From positions 992,001 through 1,056,000 of the forward strand of contig JAALGZ010000013.1 of the NCBI GenBank assembly GCA_015227615.1: 64,000 bases of DNA. The letters run 5' to 3'. The stretch is from Labyrinthula sp. Ha (Eukaryota; Sar; Bigyra; Labyrinthulida; Labyrinthulaceae). This document shows positions 34,219-45,374 of the stretch, piece after piece. The notes under the pieces were generated by a model. The model did not search any database. It had not been told where the DNA came from and saw only the letters and a program-made list of their open reading frames with translations. The translations under genes and the position numbers were made by a program. The number at the start of each line of letters is the position of its first letter. Position 1 is the first letter of the stretch.

Positions 34219-37200
34219 TTAGGAAATAATTCTTGTTATTTGGTAAGGTCCCGTCCAAACTAGAGCCGTTTTCGTTTTCTCTCTCGGTGTCCCTTCACTT
34301 GAAAGCATCACAAAATCTCCGGGACTAAATTGGACCACCATTCTAAAATTCTTGTTCCTTCTTGCCCGTTCGAGCTCCCTGGACAGCTTCACATGGTCGT
34401 AGATCATGTCCAGCCTTTCGTCGATTCTTTCCTGTATTTTGGCCGTATTGATCTTGACTTGCTCGACGTCCTTTGGCCTCAGCGTCTTATTTTGGAGCGT
34501 GATCCAGAAACGTCTTGATTCCTGCTCTAGGGTCCCATAGGACGGCTTCAAATCGAAAAATAGCTCATCGGGTGTGTAGTCCTTTCGTCGAGGATTAGGA
34601 CGATTGTTAATGAGGTACGATATGTATTGCACAAGTTTCGGCCATTCTTCTTCATTCAGTGAATATTCAGAACATAGCACTTTTAGGTAGTGTAAAATCT
34701 TGGAATTGCCAACTTCTATATACCCGTTTGTCCATGCGCTGTATGCTATAGTGAAGGACTGTTCAAAGTTGAGTGCCCTTGACAGCAGTTCCATCGTTTG
34801 GTTTGCAAAATGACTGGCATTATCTGTTACTAGTCCGAATTCTGGGAGTAAACCAAGTGTACTTCTCCATAGCAGTATAGCGTCACGGATTCCTTCTGCG
34901 TTGGCTTTTTTACAGTAGGTCAACAGGATCTTTCGAGTGCAGTTGTCGGTGACTGCCAAGATGTAGCCTTGGCTGTTGACGTAGAGGTAGTCCGCGTGTA
35001 ACAATTCCCGCGGCTTATTCGTCAGGAAGATTAAATTTAGCGATCTTCTTAACAGCTTCGGAGATCTATTGCAGTTTAAACATCTGCGCCTAAAAGAGGA
35101 TATGAGAAGATTTAGATTCTTGCGTGTCAGCCCTTCAAAGTAGTATTTGTGCAGGAATTTGAGTTCATCTGCTTTTGAAGGGTGTCCTTTTGAAATATGA
35201 TTTGTAATTAATATTCGCGTAATGAGAGATCTCGGGATAACTAACATCCTCTTAAAATAGAGGAGTCCATCTTTCAGTTCCATATCCTTCTTAATGCTGG
35301 GATCCATTTCCTTCTGTTTTTGGCTCAAAATTGATTCCTCCAGCGGATCATAATGTTCCCCAGAGTAATACGGGTTAACAAAAGAGAGCGGGTGTTGATC
35401 CAGCGAAGCTTTCAGGTCCTGAATATGGCCCGGAACGGTAGTTTCCTTTGCTGTCATCACTTCGATATTGTTACCCAGATTATCGGTGCCCTTACTGCTC
35501 GACGCATCACCTTCTTCTTCACCCTTTTTCTCCCTATCATCGGCTTCTTGCACGGATAACTGTTTAACTTGAATAGAATCTAAAATATGTTCCACTTGGG
35601 CATTGAAGCAGGCAACGGTTCTCTCTAATGAATCTCCATCAACTTCTGAAAGTAGCGATGAAGAGTTCAGAGAACTGCTCATGTCGTTAAATACTATTCT
35701 TCTTGCTTCAAATTGCTCGGGTTGAGCCCATCGTGAAAGTAAATCCGCCAGAAAGTTCTCTCGACTGCTTATATGGAATACAGTCATTTCCAGCGATTGC
35801 AGCTTTAGTGACCACCTAAATAGACGGTCCATATACACCTTCGTTTCCTTCTTGCCTGGCCTTAGTATCGCTAATAGGGCTTGGTGATCCATATATAGGA
35901 AAATACCGGCCCTGTGAGTCCTGATCATAAATCCGACTCTTTCGAAGCTATACAAGACAGGGTATAATTCTTTGGAGCTTATATGCCATTTCCTCTGTGG
36001 GTCAGTAAAGGCTCCAGATAAGAACAGTAAAGGTTTCGGGCGCAAAGTTTTGATGTCGTTTGTGACGTTTTCGGGCTCGTCCTGAAGTAAAGCTAAGCTC
36101 CAGGCCTCACCGGAAGCGTCTGTGAATAATAAAAGAGGCTTGTAGCGATCGTACTGCTCAAAACCGAGTTTCGCTGCCTTAGCTATTTCTTTCAATAGCT
36201 TCCTAAAGTTGACTCTTAGATCTTCGGTCCATTCCACTTTAATTTGCTGCTTTTCGATTTCCTTTAACTTTTTACCTTCCAAGTTTATTAGCGGTGCAAA
36301 TGGTATCCTCAACTTTGCCATGTTCGGCACTGCAGGGCTGAGCCAGTTTGCCAGGTATATTATCTGTGCCAGCTCGCGTTTCATGTCGGGAAATGGAGCC
36401 TTAGCAATTTTATCAAAATACTCTTCAGCGAAATTCCACCTACCATCGAATAACTTTCTGCCACACCAAATCGTTTCTCTGCGTATCCATTCACACTTTT
36501 TTAAATTGAACCGAACTCTCTTTTTTATCGCGTTATCTAGAATCTCCGTAGTCATGCTTAGTAGACTGTTTACGCTGTTACTATAAAGAATTATATCGTC
36601 TAACCAACAACATGCTCCAGTTAGATCCCTGTTGAAGTGTTCCCGAATAACTTCGGTAACTACCCGCTCCGTAAAGAGTTGCGGGGTATTGCACCAACCC
36701 ATTGGCGCACCCAACATAGTAAATGCGCGCTTCCGGGTTACCAGGGTGAATATCTCCTGCGAGTTCTCCTGGGTGGGGAGGAAGTCGAAGCCAGATAAAA
36801 TGTCCAGTAAAATATAGTAGCGTGTTCCTTTTAGGTGGCGCATTTGTCTTTCCAGGTTAGGTAGATCCAGAGGAGACCTGATGGTGTAGTCGTTGAGCTT
36901 TTTCATATTAACCACCATCCGATACCTATGAAGTAAGTTATCGGATTCCCACTGCTTCTTTGCCGCGATGTCCCATTCTGCGAAGCCCAAAGGTTTCTTA
37001 ATCTTTTTCGGGACCACGAATACAGGAGAGCCAAACCTGGGGTTTTTATTCTTCTTAACTATACCTGCTGCTTCCAGTGCTTGAAACTTTTTGGCCAGGA
37101 AATCCTCTTCCTCATCCGTGTGGTGATAGCCTGTAGCTACAATGGGAGGGTGGTTCGGTTTTAAATGACATTTTATAGGAGATAATAAAGACATCTGGGC

Positions 37201-37908
37201 GTTAGACTGGTGAATTCCAAAGGCACTTATCTTCTTTACCATTAAACTCCTCAACTTATCTCTATCATTTTCCTCCAACGTGCACATATCCATGTGATCA
37301 TCGATTAGTTCTAATAGAAGGGCTCTTTCATCCTTCTTCTTGATTTCAGCTTCCCCTATTCCTATTTCCTGAAAAGGTTCAGGTATCTCATCCAGAATAT
37401 TGGAGACCAAAATAGGCTTTACGTCAATTTCCTTCCCTTCAAACGCAGCCAATTCATCTAAATACGTTGTCCCAACTCGGGAAAGTGGTATAGCCTCTAG
37501 CTTCTTTACACTGATTTCTTGCTTGCCGGATTTTTCCTTGGTACTTTGATAATAAAATTTCAGCTGAAGGGGGGCAGGGTAAATTAACTCCTGCACAATA
37601 TTCTCGAAAGTCTGCTCTAATTCAACATTTTCGAAAACATCTCCGCTTCTTTGTAAGTTTAAAGGAATATCCATATCCACGCGCTTGAATAAAAGCATCG
37701 TGGTATCACAATGTAAAAACAACTCGGCTCTACTTTCCTTCTTATCGTCTTGAACAAAGGTAATAGATTCGATAAACCTATAGCCTTGTAAGTAGAAAGA
37801 TTTGGTAAAGCATATCCAGTTTGACGGCTCTGTGATTATTGCAACAAACTCCTCGTCAAACTTTATTATTGATGATGGATCCTTTACACAGGTGGGCTCA
37901 TATATCAA
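34219..37908 (-). CDS. Retrotransposon Pol: reverse transcriptase, RNase H, integrase
   Basis: A Ty3/gypsy Pol frame. RT motifs include VVPKKIKKPLGFA, RMVVNMKKLNDYTIR, YYILLDILSGFDF, FTMLGAPMGWCNTPQLF and CWLDDIILYS (catalytic DD with L in place of M). RNase H shows LLLFTDASGEAWSLALLQ, SSKELYPVLYSFE and YMDHQALL. The integrase has an HHCC zinc region (GHPSKADELKFLH...CLNC) and the DDE core as LLHADYLYV, LVTDNASHFANQ and TNGYIEVGNSK. Gene order RT-RNase H-integrase marks it as Ty3/gypsy rather than copia. The frame has no obvious ATG, as expected for a Gag-Pol product. It ends shortly before the chromodomain segment. Confidence 0.93.
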   Translation of the reverse strand: MIYEPTCVKDPSSIIKFDEEFVAIITEPSNWICFTKSFYLQGYRFIESITFVQDDKKESRAELFLHCDTTMLLFKRVDMDIPLNLQRSGDVFENVELEQTFENIVQELIYPAPLQLKFYYQSTKEKSGKQEISVKKLEAIPLSRVGTTYLDELAAFEGKEIDVKPILVSNILDEIPEPFQEIGIGEAEIKKKDERALLLELIDDHMDMCTLEENDRDKLRSLMVKKISAFGIHQSNAQMSLLSPIKCHLKPNHPPIVATGYHHTDEEEDFLAKKFQALEAAGIVKKNKNPRFGSPVFVVPKKIKKPLGFAEWDIAAKKQWESDNLLHRYRMVVNMKKLNDYTIRSPLDLPNLERQMRHLKGTRYYILLDILSGFDFLPTQENSQEIFTLVTRKRAFTMLGAPMGWCNTPQLFTERVVTEVIREHFNRDLTGACCWLDDIILYSNSVNSLLSMTTEILDNAIKKRVRFNLKKCEWIRRETIWCGRKLFDGRWNFAEEYFDKIAKAPFPDMKRELAQIIYLANWLSPAVPNMAKLRIPFAPLINLEGKKLKEIEKQQIKVEWTEDLRVNFRKLLKEIAKAAKLGFEQYDRYKPLLLFTDASGEAWSLALLQDEPENVTNDIKTLRPKPLLFLSGAFTDPQRKWHISSKELYPVLYSFERVGFMIRTHRAGIFLYMDHQALLAILRPGKKETKVYMDRLFRWSLKLQSLEMTVFHISSRENFLADLLSRWAQPEQFEARRIVFNDMSSSLNSSSLLSEVDGDSLERTVACFNAQVEHILDSIQVKQLSVQEADDREKKGEEEGDASSSKGTDNLGNNIEVMTAKETTVPGHIQDLKASLDQHPLSFVNPYYSGEHYDPLEESILSQKQKEMDPSIKKDMELKDGLLYFKRMLVIPRSLITRILITNHISKGHPSKADELKFLHKYYFEGLTRKNLNLLISSFRRRCLNCNRSPKLLRRSLNLIFLTNKPRELLHADYLYVNSQGYILAVTDNCTRKILLTYCKKANAEGIRDAILLWRSTLGLLPEFGLVTDNASHFANQTMELLSRALNFEQSFTIAYSAWTNGYIEVGNSKILHYLKVLCSEYSLNEEEWPKLVQYISYLINNRPNPRRKDYTPDELFFDLKPSYGTLEQESRRFWITLQNKTLRPKDVEQVKINTAKIQERIDERLDMIYDHVKLSRELERARRNKNFRMVVQFSPGDFVMLSSEGTPREKTKTALVWTGPYQITRIIS

Positions 37909-38070
37909 AGCGGCCCATATCTCCTGTGGTTTTATTTCATGGAAACCATCGTTTTGCTTTTTCGGATCAGGTGAAGGGGATTTAATAATGTTCTTGTCCA
38001 GCTCCTTTGCTTCTTTGCCCCCATTGGCTGGCTTAGGACCGGGACTGCTAAATCCGCTCCCGCTTGTCTC

Positions 38071-39660
38071 CTAATGCTGCTTATTCGTATCAAAAGCTAA
38101 CTGGATCCCATGTGCGTCCAAGGTTTTTTTGCCGATGAGAAGATCTTTCCAGTTCTGATCGTTTGTTAAAAAGACGAGCTGGGTTCCAAGATCCTTCTTC
38201 TTTTCACCTTTTTGTAACATTATGTGGATTCTCGCTACTTTGTACACTGGAATAAAGGAGTCGTCTGGAAACGTAATATGAGTGATCATCCTCGGGTTCT
38301 CCTCCTTTAAAATGAACGGCTTCATTAACGAATATGAACCTATATTTCTGAGGGTACCTGTGTCTGGACAACCATGGACCATCTTGAACTGATTTGTAGC
38401 CTTATCTTTGCAGAGGACTTGTATTTCCAAAATCTTTTTATCAGAGATCTTATTGCAGGATAACTTCTTCACTCTAGTTTTCTTATGCTCCATAGGTTGG
38501 TGTGATACGCCTCCTTCATCTTCTAGTGACCAGTTTCTATTATTTGCCAACTTTTCCAGATATTTTAATTGCTTTAATTTTGGTTTAGTATTTAGCATAT
38601 CCTTCGTAATTCTTAACTTTTTCGGAAGCTTATCTATAATGATCTTTGCAATAGTTTTTTCATTTGCTTTCCTTTCTTCCGTATTTAAGTCAGCCAAAAT
38701 AATCTTTGCGTTGTCAAAAAATGTGTTCACCTGATCATCCAACCCCAATTCTTTCGAAGGCCAACGGAGCTTATCTTTTAGTCTCTTTAAAGCTGTTTTT
38801 TTATTAGATCTTGAATGTCTTCTTGCAAAATGCTCCAAGTATTTCAGTACATGTGCTGATCTGGACATATCTACGTTTCTAGTTCGCAATGCTTTGGTCG
38901 CATTAATACTGAGGTAAGATCGAACATCGGCATTGGCTACTGTGCTTCTGAAAGCCTTGAATTCATGCAGGAACTCTTCTACTTTTGGTCCTGTTATCTC
39001 TGAGAGTTTAGCCATATTAAGTGTAGTCAGTGAAATAAGGTTAGCGGCTGCAGGATATCCATTGTTTAAATACGGTGCTGGAGCTTGAGTTCCATGATCT
39101 TCGCGCGACTTCGCATCCGCTTCGTCCAATGTTCTGTTTGCTTCAGTTAACAAAGATAAGGTTCTAACGCTTTGGATAAGTGATTCTACTGAATCAGAAT
39201 GTTCAGAATCTTGCTCGGCCGTTTGTTCCGCAACTTCTTTTTCTTGCTCCTCGACGGGAACCGACGCCTGAAAGGGGTCGACTCCTCTCTGCTGCGTATT
39301 CTGCGGAGCAGGCACTACTGTTAAATTCTTCCTTCTAAGATACTTATCAAGCTCCCCCTCCAGTCTGCGTTCCACGTCCGAAGAGGTGTATCTCCTCCTC
39401 CCCTGGGGAGCTTGTCGCGGGGTAGATACCCCCGTTCTCCTAAGTGGTTCAGGATTGACCGTTACAGGGAGCCCTTGGGGAGGGTTCCCCGATTCGTCCA
39501 GAGGCTGATTTTGTGTAACTTCTGCAGATGAAACCGTAGGGTTATTCTTTTGCTCTTCATCTTTTCCAAAAGCCACTTCTTGTTCTTCGGTGGGAGTAGG
39601 TGGAGTGTAAGGTAGATTTGGGTCTTTATCTTTGTCATCGCGTGGAGTAATGAAGGACAT
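38071..39660 (-). CDS. Retrotransposon Gag with aspartic protease
   Basis: The ATG at 39660 lies 19 nt inside the 5' LTR. The N-terminal 200 residues are Pro/Gln/Glu-rich and low in complexity. A helical region (about 210-400) with ETITGP-like and LKRLKDKLRWPSKELG segments is likely the capsid. The C-terminal part holds HGCPDTGTLRNIGSY, where DTG is the aspartic protease active-site triad, and LLIGKKTLDAHGI, the matching flap/ILG region. So protease is encoded with Gag and Pol follows in a separate frame. No CCHC zinc knuckle is seen. Confidence 0.85.
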   Translation of the reverse strand: MSFITPRDDKDKDPNLPYTPPTPTEEQEVAFGKDEEQKNNPTVSSAEVTQNQPLDESGNPPQGLPVTVNPEPLRRTGVSTPRQAPQGRRRYTSSDVERRLEGELDKYLRRKNLTVVPAPQNTQQRGVDPFQASVPVEEQEKEVAEQTAEQDSEHSDSVESLIQSVRTLSLLTEANRTLDEADAKSREDHGTQAPAPYLNNGYPAAANLISLTTLNMAKLSEITGPKVEEFLHEFKAFRSTVANADVRSYLSINATKALRTRNVDMSRSAHVLKYLEHFARRHSRSNKKTALKRLKDKLRWPSKELGLDDQVNTFFDNAKIILADLNTEERKANEKTIAKIIIDKLPKKLRITKDMLNTKPKLKQLKYLEKLANNRNWSLEDEGGVSHQPMEHKKTRVKKLSCNKISDKKILEIQVLCKDKATNQFKMVHGCPDTGTLRNIGSYSLMKPFILKEENPRMITHITFPDDSFIPVYKVARIHIMLQKGEKKKDLGTQLVFLTNDQNWKDLLIGKKTLDAHGIQLAFDTNKQH

Positions 39661-39667
39661 TTCCACG

Positions 39668-39679
39668 TTATTCGAATAA
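39668..39679. other. Perfect 12-bp palindrome at the primer-binding-site position
   Basis: TTATTCGAATAA lies immediately inside the 5' LTR, where a tRNA primer-binding site would start. It is a perfect palindrome and does not look like the usual TGG-starting complement of a tRNA 3' end. Confidence 0.6.
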
Positions 39680-39844
39680 TGTACGTCTCTTCTTTCTCGT
39701 TATGCTTGCTTGAATTGAATTCGCTTAACAGTTAGTATTTCATTTGACCGATAGTACGTTTATTTCATATATTACAAGAGTGTTCTAGGGACACAAGTCC
39801 GTGCGTGCAGTAGATGACGTGGCAACTAGGTTACTGGACGGACA
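39680..39844 (-). repeat. 5' LTR (165 bp)
   Basis: Matches 32114-32278 apart from one base. It would contain the element promoter; no TATA element was assigned with confidence. Confidence 0.95.
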
Positions 39845-39848
39845 CTGT
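39845..39848. repeat. Target-site duplication, right copy (CTGT)
   Basis: CTGT follows the 5' LTR and pairs with 32110-32113. Confidence 0.7.
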
Positions 39849-42800
39849 TTTACCTAGTCTAATATGATACCACCCCTAGTAGAGGCATTAAGCTAAAGCT
39901 TAATTTGCCTTTCTCTATTCCCCAACTAACTGCCTGGTGAACTCTGTCCATTTAATGCGCTCTCAAAAAATCTATATACTAACCTTCTTTATAAACTAAA
40001 AGTATTGTTGAAGTAATAAAGTGAAAGTATAAAGCATTATGAAATATATAGCTTTCATTTATCTTGAATCGCAACCTGACAAAGTAACATCTAACGCTTG
40101 GCTTAAAGAAACTTGGTTTGGAGTTAACATACTATAAATAATCCACCTTGTACAAAACTAAAAAGCAAAAAATACTTTGAATATCAGCAAGTAACAATAA
40201 GAATGCCATATTACAATTGCCAATGTCACTATACAGTCTGACATGCTCACGGCAACTACCAAGCGCCACGTTCGCATATCAACTCTTCAGATAGGGTCAA
40301 ATGAAATATGCTAAATGGAATTACTCGACTTAACTAGAATATTTTATTAATACTTGAGGAATTTTAATGATCTCAGTCATTAAAATCTTTTAACTGCCTA
40401 AGAAAGAAGCTAGGCTAATTGTCACCAGCGGATAGGAATGACCCTTGATATCTTAGTAATTAGTTAACATTAGTTTGAACCATTTTCATGGTGTTATCTA
40501 ACATTTATTTTATTCCTGATTATTTTTTTCAGTAATAATTGCTTTGGGTTATAACAAATGCTTTGGGGAAATGAAGACACGGCACTTTCGGCCGATTTAG
40601 TCGTAACTATTTCTCATCATCAAGGTAAAACTAAAATACCTGATGAAAATAAGAACCATACACCTCTCATTGGCTTTTAAAAGCAACTAATATTGGGTCG
40701 TTTTCTCCGATATTAACCTTTCTTGCGGCAAAGATAATAGAACTTGTAACATTGGTCACATACTGTAGTTGCTCTAGCTGGTGCATCTTTCAGACCAAGT
40801 CTTGAAAAAGGTCATCCATGTCATTTAAAATATATTTCCCGATCAAAATTGATGAACAAGTATACAAATATTAATCGAAGGTTCTTTAACTTATAAGATG
40901 AAAGGGGTAACATAGTGTGAAAAGCGACAACAAACTATTATTAAGCGCCAGTTCTTGTCGGTTCAAGAATATATTCACCATTAAAATGACCAACAAAAAA
41001 GCTTACCGATGTCTCTGCAAGTGCTTACTATTTTCTACTCTTCCAAACCATCATAACTTTTAGCACCCTCCATTGTTTCCAAGGTAAAGTTAAGGAGAGA
41101 AAAAACTAACCAGTTGATAGCCATTTTTTGTGTATATGGAGAGCCATAAATGTAACCATGGTAAATTTCTTAAACTTATGGAAAGGTGTCTCAAATCAGA
41201 AGTTGATTACGAAAATAACATCGGAACTATTTCCAAGAAGAATAGCCTAAAAAAACTCTGCCTCCACTAGTAGTTTCATAGAAAACTACTTTTTGTTCAC
41301 TCCTGTAGTATTATACTGATTTATACATGAAATTATGTTGAAACAATACTTTGTTTTCTTAGGCATCTGTACTAACGAATTTTATGGTAGTGAAGCTCTT
41401 AGACCATAAAGATAATAGAAAAAACTGGGAAATGTAGTTAAGGATAAGATCAAATATGTCTACACTTCTAGTGATTTTCTATGTATTTTCATCACATGAA
41501 TAACCATAAGGTCAATAGTAATGGTATTTATTGGCAGTATACGAACCCGATAAGAAAGTTTCATAAGTTCCACGGAAAATTTTGGGACTGTTTTGTACAG
41601 TTTACTTCGTCTGGTTGCTGAAACCACTCTATAAGCCATACGAATCTGAATCTACCAAGAACAAAAACGCAGTTGAAAATAAGTTAAAAATGGACGCCGT
41701 ATCACAATCATAGGTAGAAGAGCCCGAAGAGCACAAAAACTGCTAAACGGCATGTATGAACCCAATACCGAGGAGTTACATCACAAACTATGTATATATA
41801 TAGTGGTCAACAATGTTCTTCGATTTTGCTTTAAGGGAGTGAAGCATTGCCTCGTCAATTTTGAATGGAATAAGCACAAGGAAGCTTGAATTTCAGAGAG
41901 AGAGAAGGTTAAGCAGCTGTAACGTAATATTTGTTTTTCTTCGTTTACCCTTTATGGGTTTCCCATTAAGTTTTATTGGAACCCCCACTATTCATATTTG
42001 CTGGTGAAGACAGTTGAACATTCTGGAAATGAAGTTAAGACAAGCTGAACTGCAAAAATATATCTTTGTAAGTTGAAAAAAGAGGACTTGAAGCTGATTA
42101 TACATTTATTTCTGCCAGACATCATATTGAGCGCCACTGAATATGTTCTACATCGTGTGTACCACCATGCTATTCCTTAATTAAGAAACCAAGAGAGAAA
42201 TAACAAAAATCAAACACGAACAAAGAAATACTGAAGATGCAAGTACTAAGATTATAATCGAGACTACACAAGATTGTGCAAGAGAAAGAGATTAATTTGA
42301 GATATTATCTTGTTTCATTACTCTAGGTAAGCTAATACTTACTGGGATAAGCTGTCTAGAATAATTACACATAAGACTAGAAGACGTATATTTGGATAGG
42401 AGACATTTCTATACGACACATGAATTATCAGAACAGATATTTGTTACCCTGTTCCTATTGCTCCAAGTTTATTTTTGGTAACTTTGATCTTTGACTGTAC
42501 GTAAATCCAAACTAAAAATAACTATTAAATAATCTCTGCCTTAAAGGGCTCTGGGTTGGACTAACCTAGAATAATCAAAACAGCTTAATCATATGATTTC
42601 TCCAAATTTTCTGAATTTGTTTTATTGTCGCATGTAACATGAATGAAAAATCAAGCAATATTGTTCGGTAATACAGCAAATATTATAACTGTTAAACCAC
42701 TCCAGGAGCTCATGTTAAAGCAACAGAAATAAATCATCGATCCATTTACTATATAAAGTGCCCTGGGTGTTCACCTTAAGAAGGCGATTAATGATTTTCC

Positions 42801-44878
42801 TATTATGAGACAGCTCATTCACCTAAAAAGTAAAATGAACTTAGGAAATGTTTGTGTTGAGCCCATGTGAGTTTGAATATTAACTTTGCTCATACATCCA
42901 ACCTGTATGTTGAATTTTTTTCCCTCTGGACTCAAAGGGTACAGGCAGCTGTCACAGAAGCTCAAGTCTTGGACATTACATCAACTTCCTGTGTACCCTC
43001 GAGCGACGATTGATAAATGTACCACATCTGTCCAAAGAATATTCAGAGGGCTTGCTGTCTAAGGATATTATGTTTCAAAAAGTTCAGAATATTATAACAG
43101 GGGAAATCCAATAAGTTTGTGGCGATTTTCTCGGTTTCCGAAGCATATAATTATAGTTTCGCTGTCACAACAACAGTGTACTGAGTGCTCACAGATTATA
43201 AAACTAAAATCTAAAATAAACATGACCCGTTGCTGCCCAAATGCAGCTGGGCAACGTGATTAAGTGTAATCATCCCCTGTAGCTATTCTTGTATGTGCAT
43301 GCATCAAACAAGGAGTAAACTATCTCCAGAGAATCAAGTTGCTTAGAAGAGAAAATTTCCTGGAGAGTCCACTTCATGGATCATCATTCACGGGGCTTAA
43401 AACATTAACAACTCTAGAATCATTATCCCTAGAAATTGAGATCAGATACGAAGTTGTGATTAGATAAATGTTCAAAAAAAAGCCAGTGGTTAGATATTCC
43501 ATTTTGTCCATTGCATCTAGGAAACTTGTATAATTAGCCAATTCAAGCACTGATGAATTTTGTACTAGAGAAGAATGAAGTTTTTCTCAACGTGCTAGCT
43601 CTTAAGATAAGTTCTTTCCGTCGAGTGAAACCTTACTTCCTTATTTTTGTATTGTTTTGGCTTTTTGAAACAACTTGGTATTCTTGCACGAACGTTCGCT
43701 ACAATACCAATATATTCTCCGCAGGTAACCTTTACAACAGGACCAACTTCTGAAACTGCACAGCGCAAAAAAACTTCAAATAAATCCCCAAAGACTTCAA
43801 TATACCAAGTTTTAAGCAAAAGTGCATTACAACTAAGGAGGGTTTAGCCCATTTAAATATTTCTTTTTTCAAATTAGAGATGCGCTCAGAAATAATGTTG
43901 ACGAAAATTATCAGAATTAGAGATGTCATTAATACTGAATTTTGAATCAACCATATCGTCACCACGGAAATTTAAATGAAGAGAAGAACCGATCCAAAAC
44001 CTCGCCAAGCCACCTGAATATTTTGGAGCAACTTCGCACACCCTTGCAACAGTAAAAATTAAATAAAAGGCTAAAAATTATCAAGAGGCAAAGGGTCTCA
44101 AAAATATGTTATATTTTTTTAAAGTTTTAACTCCTATACAATGAAACTAGAAAAAGACAAAACCCTAGACCCCATGCATTGCTTACATATCTCTCTAGTG
44201 CTATCGGATTTTAATTTTCACAAAAGGCTACACCTTGCTCCTCGCCAATCATATGTGAAAATGGTTTCCCCAGTCACCAGCCATCCTGAACTTTGGTTTG
44301 ACTTCCTGTCTGTAGTCTAAAAAATACTTAAAAACTGAGCCTTTTGCCCCCAATCATGAAACCAATGTCATATCATATACACACTCAGCTCAACCTCTGC
44401 TATCCCTGTCTCCCTGAAAGAAATTTAAACTCTCTTCCTTTCTGTTGGTTATCGGTTCTGATTTTTTGTTAATAGATAGTTCTTAGTGAATAGATTTTCT
44501 TTCATGAACCCCTCTTTCTCAAGAGCTATGATCTAACTACAACACCCAGACTGTAGTTATTGCCTTTCACAACTTTTTGCATTGTTGCACATAGAACCAC
44601 TTAATATCTGTCTCATTGATTTTGTAGCTCCAATATATATTAAAACTTCTCTTCAAGGTTGAATAACTACACCTTCTTAAACATCTATCTCTTGAAATAT
44701 TCTTTCATTAGATTCTAATTTTATTTCATTATTTCTGATTCTACATATATTTGATTTTGTATTTTTTAAACTGATTCAACCAATGAAAAAAAAATGAACT
44801 CTGACAAACCAATCTCTAAGAAACATTTCCCAAAATTTTCAGCAAGTATAATTCATCTCATTCTTATTAGTTATCACA
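39849..44878. other. Gene-poor AT-rich tract
   Basis: Five kilobases without a recognised gene. Overlapping short frames on both strands near 43553-43965 include a slightly coding-like stretch (GPTSETAQRKKTSNKSPKTS), but no family could be assigned. The imperfect hairpin GTTGCTGCCCA...TGGGCAAC near 43230-43257 is the only notable local structure. From about 44330 to 44800 the plus strand is pyrimidine-rich ahead of the deaminase gene. Confidence 0.5.
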
Positions 44879-45370
44879 ATGGTGAGTTACCATAGTAACA
44901 TGGAACGAGCTATTTCTGAAGCACGAAGGTGTAAGTCAGTTGAATCTGCTTATAACGTAGGTTGTGTCATTCAAACTACGGGAAATTCGGATTTCCCAAT
45001 TTTTGTTGGATATAGTCGGGAAATTGAAGGTAATACTCATGCAGAACAAGTAGCTCTTCAAAAGCTAGAGAAACATCTCTCTGAAACCAACACGTCTCCT
45101 TTAAGACTAAGTTTGTATACAACTATGGAACCTTGCAGCAAGAGATTATCAGGAAATAAATCTTGTACAAATAGAATAATGGAGTTCAATATCAAATATC
45201 AGGGGAAAGTATTCATCGAAACAATTATAATTGGCACTAAAGAACCTTCAAACTTTGTTCACTGCGAAGGAATAAAGATACTAGAAGAAAACGGGCTTAA
45301 AATAGAATACGAAAACAATTTAACTTTGCTTGATGAAATCTCAAAGTTAAATTCTCATTTAACTACATGA
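44879..45370 (+). CDS. Pyrimidine/DRAP-type deaminase (cytidine deaminase superfamily), 163 aa
   Basis: A zinc-dependent deaminase with the signature HAE (residues 54-56; His is a zinc ligand, Glu the proton shuttle) and MEPCSKRLSGNKSC (Cys86 and Cys96, zinc ligands). The RLSGN spacer between the two cysteines and the GYSREIEGNTHAE approach are typical of the deaminases of riboflavin biosynthesis (fungal RIB2-type DRAP deaminase) and related proteins. Those act on pyrimidines with a ribitylamino or ribosylamino group. The assignment to riboflavin synthesis is inference. The internal ATG at 44900 is a possible alternative start. The stop lies 4 nt from the stop of the convergent kinase gene. 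Confidence 0.88.
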   Translation: MVSYHSNMERAISEARRCKSVESAYNVGCVIQTTGNSDFPIFVGYSREIEGNTHAEQVALQKLEKHLSETNTSPLRLSLYTTMEPCSKRLSGNKSCTNRIMEFNIKYQGKVFIETIIIGTKEPSNFVHCEGIKILEENGLKIEYENNLTLLDEISKLNSHLTT

Positions 45371-45374
45371 AAGC

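Larger units (their letters stand above)
32114..39844 (-). mobile_element. Ty3/gypsy chromodomain-type LTR retrotransposon carrying an MT-A70 methyltransferase
   Basis: A 7.7-kb LTR element on the minus strand. Its 165-bp LTRs differ at one position (about 0.6 percent), and it is flanked by a 4-bp duplication, CTGT. Parts in transcription order: 5' LTR (39844-39680), very short leader, Gag plus aspartic protease, RT, RNase H, integrase, chromodomain plus a Myb/SANT-like segment, MT-A70 methyltransferase, polypurine tract, 3' LTR (32278-32114). Near-identical LTRs make it a young insertion. It looks close to whole, with perhaps one to three interruptions among its coding segments. The methyltransferase cargo is unusual: captured cytosine methyltransferases are known in some eukaryotic retrotransposons, but I know of no established family with an adenine-type enzyme at this place. 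Confidence 0.95.

Noticed and set aside
43553-43965. Cluster of overlapping open frames on both strands
   Set aside because: Frames on both strands overlap almost fully, none has a family motif, and no intron model joins them; probably chance or an old repeat.
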